The notes beneath the pieces were generated by a model. That model was given only the letters and a program-made list of their open reading frames with translations. It was not told the origin of the DNA and did no database searches. Both the position numbers and the translations under genes were made by a program. Below, in pieces: positions 6,381 through 9,920 of a stretch of 9,920 nucleotides of DNA (position 1 is the first letter of the stretch; the number at the start of each line of letters is the position of its first letter). Location: positions 1 to 9,920 of the forward strand of contig CAKUJN010000075.1 in the NCBI GenBank assembly GCA_934661735.1, read 5' to 3'. This DNA is from an uncultured Oscillospiraceae bacterium (lineage in GTDB: Bacteria; Bacillota; Clostridia; Oscillospirales; Oscillospiraceae).

Positions 6381-6437
6381 CCGGCATTTACCGGAACTGC
6401 GGTTCAATGCGGTAACACCGCAGCTGTCGCTCTGCGG
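6379..6437 (+). repeat. Two-hairpin repeat unit, copy A
   Basis: Two small hairpins lie in a row: TTCCGG/CCGGAA (6379-6384, 6391-6396) and TGCGGT/ACCGCA with loop AAC (6408-6422). The whole unit is repeated with small changes at 6545-6600, and the core ATGCGGTAACACCGCAG is identical in both copies. Confidence 0.7.
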
Positions 6438-6445
6438 GCGATTCT

Positions 6446-6470
6446 GCACAGCAGCCTGTAGGGGCCGATG
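6446..6470 (+). repeat. 25-bp direct repeat (copy at 6823-6847)
   Basis: The segment begins GCACAGCAG and ends CCGATG, and matches 6823-6847 at 22 of 25 positions. It includes TGTAGGGGCCGATG, the head of the palindromic repeat seen in better form at 6831-6945. Confidence 0.65.
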
Positions 6471-6544
6471 GCGAGCGCAGCCGTCAGCGACGAAGGAGCG
6501 CTACGGATGCGGCCCACCCCTTGCGGGTGCACATCGGTCCGCTT

Positions 6545-6600
6545 GTCCGGATTCACCGGACTGCCGTTGATGCGGTAACACCGCAGCCGTTGCTTCGCAG
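6545..6600 (+). repeat. Two-hairpin repeat unit, copy B
   Basis: GTCCGG/CCGGAC (6545-6550, 6556-6561) and TGCGGT/ACCGCA (6571-6585) mirror copy A. The closing pair of the first hairpin is T-A in copy A and G-C here, so pairing is kept despite the change. Confidence 0.7.
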
Positions 6601-6601
6601 A

Positions 6602-6654
6602 CCTACTTTTTCTGTTGCGCCAGAAAAAGTAGGCAAAAAGATGCGCCGGACGCG
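6602..6654 (+). repeat. 13-bp hairpin overlapping dispersed repeat copy 2
   Basis: CCTACTTTTTCTG (6602-6614) and CAGAAAAAGTAGG (6621-6633) are perfect reverse complements with loop TTGCGC. The right arm lies inside a 44-base segment (6611-6654) that matches the minus strand of 210-253. No T-tract follows on plus. Confidence 0.7.
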
Positions 6655-6663
6655 TTATATATT

Positions 6664-6703
6664 GCGCGCTGACGCGCGCGAATTTTTTACGCCCTGACGG
6701 GCG
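6664..6703 (+). repeat. Two tandem hairpins with identical TGAC loops
   Basis: GCGCGC-TGAC-GCGCGC (6664-6679) is followed by a six-T run (6683-6688), then CGCCC-TGAC-GGGCG (6690-6703). The first could end transcription on the plus strand. The stems differ in sequence but the loops are the same four bases. Confidence 0.55.
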
Positions 6704-6830
6704 CAAAACCGTAACCATCCCGATGGTTTTCAATGCAAATGAATGTCCCACACGCAGTTATCGATAGACTGAATCAATTTCGGTTCTGCTCATTTTCGGA
6801 ATACTCGACCAGTCTTGTTCATGCACAGCA

Positions 6831-6945
6831 GTTTGTAGGGTCCGATGCCCACATCGGCCCGCGCACTACGCACCGTTTTTACGAAAATCTGCGGCGAATT
6901 CGCTGGTTCCCAAACGGGCCGATGTGGGCATCGGCCCCTACAAAC
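6831..6945. repeat. MITE-like element with 31-bp inverted repeats
   Basis: The left arm 6831-6861 and right arm 6915-6945 are reverse complements at 30 of 31 positions (single mismatch, T6841 against C6935) around a 53-base centre. Each arm is itself partly palindromic, as GGGCCGATG-TGGG-CATCGGCCC in the right arm. No target-site duplication is obvious, and no transposase is encoded, so it would have to be non-autonomous. Confidence 0.7.
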
Positions 6946-6959
6946 GTATGTGAAAAACG

Positions 6960-6989
6960 GGCGGGCGGACAGCATCGTCCGCCCCTACA
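6960..6989 (-). repeat. Related palindromic repeat
   Basis: GGGCGGAC-AGCATC-GTCCGCCC (6963-6984) followed by CCTACAG reads, on minus, as CTGTAGGGGCGGAC and onward. The head matches the TGTAGGGGC start of the arms at 6831-6945 and the segment at 6456-6470, so it belongs to the same repeat family with a different palindrome core. Confidence 0.55.
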
Positions 6990-7063
6990 GAGTGCTATGC
7001 AAGTTACCTCCGGTGCTAACCAAAAATGTCGGGCAAGCGGCAACTCTTACTGCCCTGTGGGCC

Positions 7064-7092
7064 TTGCAATGCGGCACAGGCTCGGGTATAAT
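7064..7092 (+). promoter_or_regulatory. Sigma-A promoter of the small membrane protein gene
   Basis: TTGCAA (7064-7069) and a perfect TATAAT (7087-7092) are 17 bases apart, giving a leader of about 35 bases to the ATG at 7133. Confidence 0.75.
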
Positions 7093-7132
7093 GGGACTGT
7101 CAAGAAAATTTTGGAACAGGAGGCTGTCTGGA

Positions 7133-7480
7133 ATGCTGAAACACAGGGAATCCCATGCGCTCCGGCTGGTGCCGGTTCGGTCGTCCGAGGCGGAGGACAC
7201 GCAGCTGCTGGAACTGGTTCACGGCGGCAGGCTGAGCAAAGCCGCGCTTCGGCAGATGCTGCGTCAGGTCGACCTGAAAAAGGTCGGGCTTGCGGCCGGC
7301 GGCGCTGCCGCGGCACTGTCACTGCTGCACTGGGCGCACCAGTACCGGTTTTACCACAGCGTCATCGCAAAGGAGCTGAAAAAGCAGCTTGCGCCGCTGA
7401 ACAAAAAGCTCGACGAGCTTCAGGCGGAAAATGAGCGTCTGCGCACCGAACTTGCCGCGCAGAAGGAGCGCCGCCCGTAA
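7133..7480 (+). CDS. Small membrane-anchored coiled-coil protein, unknown function
   Basis: I do not recognise this 115-residue protein. It has a charged N-terminal part (1-50; SSEAEDTQLLELVHGG and a basic KK at 49-50), one hydrophobic Ala/Gly/Leu-rich stretch at about 51-68 that could cross the membrane, and a C-terminal helix at about 78-113 rich in Lys, Glu, Leu and Gln with heptad-like leucines (LNKKLDELQAENERLRTEL), a likely coiled coil. The frame stays open upstream, but ATG 7133 is chosen because AGGAGG lies 9 bases before it and a good promoter fits. The gene is monocistronic, with promoter and terminator close on either side. The layout suggests a membrane-tethered oligomerising protein; a cell-division or envelope role would be a guess. 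Confidence 0.78.
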   Translation: MLKHRESHALRLVPVRSSEAEDTQLLELVHGGRLSKAALRQMLRQVDLKKVGLAAGGAAAALSLLHWAHQYRFYHSVIAKELKKQLAPLNKKLDELQAENERLRTELAAQKERRP

Positions 7481-7484
7481 CCCC

Positions 7485-7514
7485 AGGGCCCCCACCATGA
7501 CGGCGGGGGCCTTT
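7485..7514 (+). terminator. Probable intrinsic terminator
   Basis: GGCCCCC (7487-7493) and GGGGGCC (7505-7511) form the stem core, extended outward by a G-U and an A-T pair. Only a short TTT follows, so termination may be imperfect. It begins 5 bases after the small membrane protein stop. Confidence 0.7.
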
Positions 7515-7534
7515 GCCATGCGCTGCCGCGCCGG

Positions 7535-7562
7535 TTGACATGGATTGCCGGTATGTTATAAT
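7535..7562 (+). promoter_or_regulatory. Consensus sigma-A promoter of the MATE gene
   Basis: A perfect TTGACA (7535-7540) and a perfect TATAAT (7557-7562) are 16 bases apart. This is the best promoter in the window and predicts strong basal transcription, with a leader of about 100 bases before the exporter start. Confidence 0.85.
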
Positions 7563-7667
7563 AGCCTTGCGTCCGCTGATGCGCGGCGGAGGCAGTTATA
7601 AACGATAAGAAAACGCGCAAAAAAAGAGAAAAACGGATTGCTTCCGTTCGAAAAGAGGGCATTTTTT

Positions 7668-9026
7668 TTGCAAAAAGAGCTGGATAAAGAGCAGCTGTTC
7701 ACCAGCGTGCCGGTCGGGCGTGCAATCATCGCGCTGGCTGTTCCGACAGTCGTCAGCCAGATGATCACCGTTGTGTACAACATGGCTGACACGTTTTTTA
7801 TCGGCCAGCTGGGCGACCCGAAGCAGGTGGCGGCGGCGACCATCGCCATGCCGCTGTTTATTTTTCTGACCGCGCTGGCAAATCTGTTCGGAATCGGCGG
7901 CGCAAGTCTGATATCCCGCTGTCTCGGCTGCGGCAATCGTGAAAAGGCAACCCGCTGCGCGGCGTTCTGCGTCTGGAGCGCATTCGGCGCCGCGCTGCTC
8001 TACGGCCTTGCGGTACAGCTGCTTCTGCCGCGGCTGTTACCGCTGCTGGGCGCGAACGCGGATACGGCGCCGTTTGTCCGGCGCTATGTGCTGTGGACGG
8101 TCGGCGTCGGCGCGGCTCCGACTGTGCTGAATCCGGCGCTGGCGCATCTGGTCCGTGCCGAGGGCTATTCCCGTCAGGCAAGCCTTGGCGTGGCGTTCGG
8201 CGGCGTGCTGAACATGCTGCTGGACCCGCTGTTTATCTTCGTTTTCCAGATGCAGATTGAGGGCGCGGCCCTTGCAACCATGCTCTCCAATACTGCGGCG
8301 GTGATCTACTTCGTCTGTCTGATCTTCCGTCTGCGCAGCCGCGTCTGCATCCGTCTTTCGCCGAAGTATTACACATGGGGACAGCGCATCCCCGCCGAGG
8401 TTCTGACGGTCGGCCTGCCGAGCTTTCTGATTTCCACCATGGCCGTCATTTCCAACGCCGTGCTCAACCGTACCATGGCCTCGTATGCCGACGAGGCCGT
8501 CGCCGGCATGGGTGTTGCCAAGCGCATTGATCTGGTGGCCTTTGCCGTGGCGCAGGGCATGGCGCAGGGCACGCTCCCGCTGATCGGCTACAACTATACG
8601 GCCGGAAACCGCAGGCGTATGACCGATGCGGTACGAACATTGTTCTGGTATTGTCTGGCCGTATCGCTGAGCGTTGCGGCTGTTCTGTACGCCGTCGCCG
8701 GACGCATCACCATTCTTTTTATCAACGACGCCGCGACAGCCGCCTATGGCGCGCAGTTTCTGCGCATCATCTGTCTGGCGTGCCCGACCACGACGCTGAA
8801 TATTTTTTCCATCACAATTTTCCAGGCAACGGGCAAAAAGCTTCAGCCGATTCTGCTGTCGCTGCTGCGCCGCGGCAGTCTGGACGTCGTGCTTATGGGC
8901 GTGCTGGACCGGCTTGCCGGTATTCAGGGCGTCGCGTGGGCCTCGCCGGCCGCCGACCTGACGGCGTTTCTGATTTCTGCCGCACTGCTGATCCCATATC
9001 TTCGCCGCCTGCGCACGGAAGCATAG
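7668..9026 (+). CDS. MATE-family multidrug/cation efflux transporter
   Basis: This roughly 452-residue membrane antiporter is predicted to export cationic drugs or metabolites in exchange for Na+ or H+. About twelve hydrophobic helices form two related halves. MATE marks are PTVVSQMITVVYNMADTFFI (26-45), LGDP at 48-51, LDPLFIF (185-191), IEGAALAT (197-204) and AQGTLPLIGYNY (299-310). Length is normal for the family. No ATG suits the N-terminus: the first in-frame ATG falls inside helix 1. TTG 7668 is preferred, with GAGGG 8 bases upstream; it gives MQKELDKEQLFTSVPVG, usual for the family. An in-frame TTG at 7638 would add ten residues but lacks a good ribosome site. The gene is single, with its own strong promoter. 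Substrate cannot be inferred. Confidence 0.92.
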   Translation: MQKELDKEQLFTSVPVGRAIIALAVPTVVSQMITVVYNMADTFFIGQLGDPKQVAAATIAMPLFIFLTALANLFGIGGASLISRCLGCGNREKATRCAAFCVWSAFGAALLYGLAVQLLLPRLLPLLGANADTAPFVRRYVLWTVGVGAAPTVLNPALAHLVRAEGYSRQASLGVAFGGVLNMLLDPLFIFVFQMQIEGAALATMLSNTAAVIYFVCLIFRLRSRVCIRLSPKYYTWGQRIPAEVLTVGLPSFLISTMAVISNAVLNRTMASYADEAVAGMGVAKRIDLVAFAVAQGMAQGTLPLIGYNYTAGNRRRMTDAVRTLFWYCLAVSLSVAAVLYAVAGRITILFINDAATAAYGAQFLRIICLACPTTTLNIFSITIFQATGKKLQPILLSLLRRGSLDVVLMGVLDRLAGIQGVAWASPAADLTAFLISAALLIPYLRRLRTEA

Positions 9027-9030
9027 CAGT

Positions 9031-9068
9031 CGCCGCCCGTCGGGCGGCACGGTCTGCTGTGCAGACCG
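9031..9068 (+). repeat. Two hairpins after the MATE gene
   Basis: GCCGCCC-GTC-GGGCGGC (9032-9048) and CGGTCTGC-TGT-GCAGACCG (9050-9068) are perfect hairpins directly after the stop codon and before the terminator at 9080. Neither has a T-tract. They may protect the 3' end of the message. Confidence 0.6.
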
Positions 9069-9074
9069 CAATCC

Positions 9075-9109
9075 GTAAAAAGAAAGACACGCAAAGGCGT
9101 GTCTTTCTT
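9075..9109. terminator. Bidirectional intrinsic terminator
   Basis: AAGAAAGACACGC (9080-9092) and GCGTGTCTTTCTT (9097-9109) form a perfect 13-bp stem with loop AAAG. On plus, the T-rich end of the stem ends the MATE message. On minus, the stem is followed by further Ts (9081-9077) and can end the 9209-9724 message arriving from the right. Confidence 0.85.
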
Positions 9110-9208
9110 GATGGCACAGAGCCGTAATTATATGAAATTTCTTCCAATTCTCAAGCAATTAGACGTAATCAATCAAACGGTGGAGCATCCGATTTACGAC
9201 GAAAGCTG

Positions 9209-9724
9209 TCAGTCCCATAGAGATGAAAAATGAAGATGATAGAATTTTGCCATTTCCTCCCCCTCATCCATAAGATGGTCTCTGATATGATTTGCGTGTT
9301 TCTTCAGCTCTGCCGGATCCATCTCAGAATATCTGCGGATGACCATATTCCCCAGAGCCTCTTCCCGCAGGATTTCACTGTATACATCGGAAATGATCTC
9401 ACATTGCGATACGGGAACGTCACGTTCACTCTCCCATGAGTGGCCTTTCACGCGCGTCATGCCATCCGCCGAGTCAAGGGAATAAATATACCCCTGTCTG
9501 CCTTTGTAGAGGGTTTCCAGCTGATTCGGGAAAAGTTCCAAATAGTGCTGCCTGCCGTCCGCCCCGACGCCCATGGTAACAAAATTTTCAGCGCTGCTTC
9601 TGCAGCAGACCAGAGCATAGCACCGGTCCTCGCTGAAATAGGCAACCAGTTTGCCGGTAGAATGGGATTTCGAATTTGCCTTGATTGTACGCAGATCGGG
9701 AATGCACGAGCCGTGATAAATCAT
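9209..9724 (-). CDS. Uncharacterised 171-aa protein with YHGS N-terminus
   Basis: I recognise no characterised family with certainty. The soluble-looking product starts MIYHGSCIPDLRTIKANSKS, continues with GKLVAYFSEDRCYAL (24-38), has FPNQLETLY (65-73) and GYIYSLD (78-84), and ends in a charged helical part with DVYSEILREEALGNMVIRRY (113-132). The YHGS plus later YFS pattern recalls the first two strands of ADP-ribosyltransferase-like folds (DUF3990/PARP-type HG and Y motifs). The resemblance is weak and no clear catalytic Glu motif is assigned. Similar unnamed proteins are, from memory, common in gut Clostridia. ATG 9724 has GGAGG 6 bases upstream, and a terminator lies after the stop. Base composition is visibly less GC-rich than the neighbours, and the gene sits beside a tRNA, so acquisition by transfer is possible. 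Confidence 0.8.
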   Translation of the reverse strand: MIYHGSCIPDLRTIKANSKSHSTGKLVAYFSEDRCYALVCCRSSAENFVTMGVGADGRQHYLELFPNQLETLYKGRQGYIYSLDSADGMTRVKGHSWESERDVPVSQCEIISDVYSEILREEALGNMVIRRYSEMDPAELKKHANHIRDHLMDEGEEMAKFYHLHFSSLWD

Positions 9725-9759
9725 AATATTCCTCCCTCAATTTCCTTTGTCTGCCTTCC

Positions 9760-9788
9760 AGTATACCACTCAGGAAAGCAGCGTACAA
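9760..9788 (-). promoter_or_regulatory. Probable promoter of the 9209-9724 gene
   Basis: On minus, TTGTAC (9788-9783) and TATACT (9765-9760) are 17 bases apart. The -10 is a 5 of 6 match, the -35 only 3 of 6. It lies just beyond the tRNA terminator and gives a leader of about 30 bases. Confidence 0.55.
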
Positions 9789-9792
9789 CGAC

Positions 9793-9833
9793 AAAAAAAT
9801 TCACCGTAATTCTATCAGGATTACGGTGAATTT
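9793..9833 (-). terminator. Intrinsic terminator of the tRNA-Ser gene
   Basis: AAATTCACCGTAAT (9797-9810) and ATTACGGTGAATTT (9820-9833) form a perfect 14-bp stem with a 9-base loop. On minus it is followed by a T run (to 9793). It begins right after the encoded CCA end of the tRNA. Confidence 0.88.
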
Positions 9834-9834
9834 C

Positions 9835-9920
9835 TGGCGGAGTGGGTGGGATTCGAACCCACGGTACCGTTGCCGGTACACCTGATTTCGAGTCAGGGCC
9901 GTTATAACCACTTCGATACC
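9835..9920 (-). tRNA. tRNA-Ser (anticodon CGA), partial at the 5' end
   Basis: Read on minus, the window edge begins GGTATCGAAGTGG, the end of the acceptor stem and the D arm. Then come the anticodon arm CTGA-CTCGAAA-TCAG with anticodon CGA, reading UCG; a long variable arm with stem GTACCG/CGGTAC, typical of class II serine tRNAs; the T arm GTGGGTTCGAATCCCAC; the acceptor strand CCACTCC; discriminator G; and an encoded CCA (9837-9835). About five acceptor bases lie beyond the window. Confidence 0.95.

Larger units (their letters stand above)
6381..7063. other. Gene-free, hairpin-rich intergenic region
   Basis: About 680 bases between the exonuclease terminator and the next promoter hold no frame with a credible start and ribosome site. 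The content is a series of short palindromes and repeat copies, listed separately where distinct. Smaller ones include CACCC/GGGTG (6515-6529) and AACCATC/GATGGTT near 6713-6728. The part from about 6729 to 6820 is more AT-rich and shows no structure I can name. The interval most resembles an accumulation of REP- or MITE-like intergenic elements. Confidence 0.65.

Noticed and set aside
6379..6989. CRISPR-like array
   Set aside because: The repeats are few, imperfect, of several kinds and in both orientations, with no regular spacer length and no cas gene in the window.
6404..7434. Several open frames in the hairpin-rich intergenic region
   Set aside because: They translate repeat DNA (for example a LFAYFFWRN-type string also seen near 210-253) and lack ribosome sites. 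Only the frame starting at ATG 7133 has proper signals.
7579..7608. Nine-codon leader-peptide frame (MRGGGSYKR) in the MATE leader
   Set aside because: An attenuation peptide would be attractive for an efflux gene, but there is no Shine-Dalgarno before this ATG and no pair of alternative hairpins that I can demonstrate.
8037..9158. Minus-strand frame of 373 codons opposite the MATE gene
   Set aside because: It crosses the bidirectional terminator and is the reverse of a clear transporter gene; the product is low in hydrophobic residues and has no motif.

Overview
The window looks like chromosome of a GC-rich gut-type Clostridia, most likely Oscillospirales. This is inferred from Firmicutes-style Shine-Dalgarno sites and sigma-A promoters combined with high GC, a decarboxylase beta subunit paired with a very small OadG-related subunit, a Cys/His-extended metal ABC ATPase, and dispersed palindromic repeats between genes. 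Nothing in the sequence fixes a genus.

Layout. Positions 1-442 hold no convincing gene, only repeat-like and hairpin-forming DNA. On the minus strand, 480-1736 carries a sodium-pump decarboxylase beta subunit (oadB-like) followed by a 41-residue OadG-related subunit, ended by a strong terminator; no alpha or biotin-carrier gene is present in the window. Upstream of it, also on minus, 1875-4365 is a three-gene metal (probably zinc) ABC transporter operon in the order binding lipoprotein, ATPase, permease. Its genes are joined by two ATGA overlaps, and it has its own promoter, a structured leader and a terminator. A cytoplasmic-looking amidase_3/SH3 protein (minus, 4500-5240) is divergent from a DEDDh 3'-5' exonuclease with a zinc-ribbon-like tail (plus, 5378-6343).

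Positions 6381-7063 are a gene-free stretch packed with hairpins and repeats: a two-copy unit with one compensating base-pair change, a 31-bp inverted-repeat element, and a 44-bp repeat related to one at 210-253. A small membrane/coiled-coil protein (7133-7480) and a MATE exporter (7668-9026) follow, each with its own promoter and terminator. A 171-residue uncharacterised protein (minus, 9209-9724), visibly less GC-rich, sits downstream of a tRNA-Ser(CGA) that runs off the right edge.

Most genes are ordinary chromosomal ones transcribed as separate units. The only clearly cooperating sets are the ABC transporter (binding, energising and permeation of a divalent metal) and the beta/small-subunit pair of a sodium pump. 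I see no convincing new multi-gene system. The points most worth a second look are the intergenic repeats, the 9209-9724 protein with its weak ADP-ribosyltransferase-like N-terminus, the exonuclease fusion, and the decarboxylase locus without an alpha subunit.
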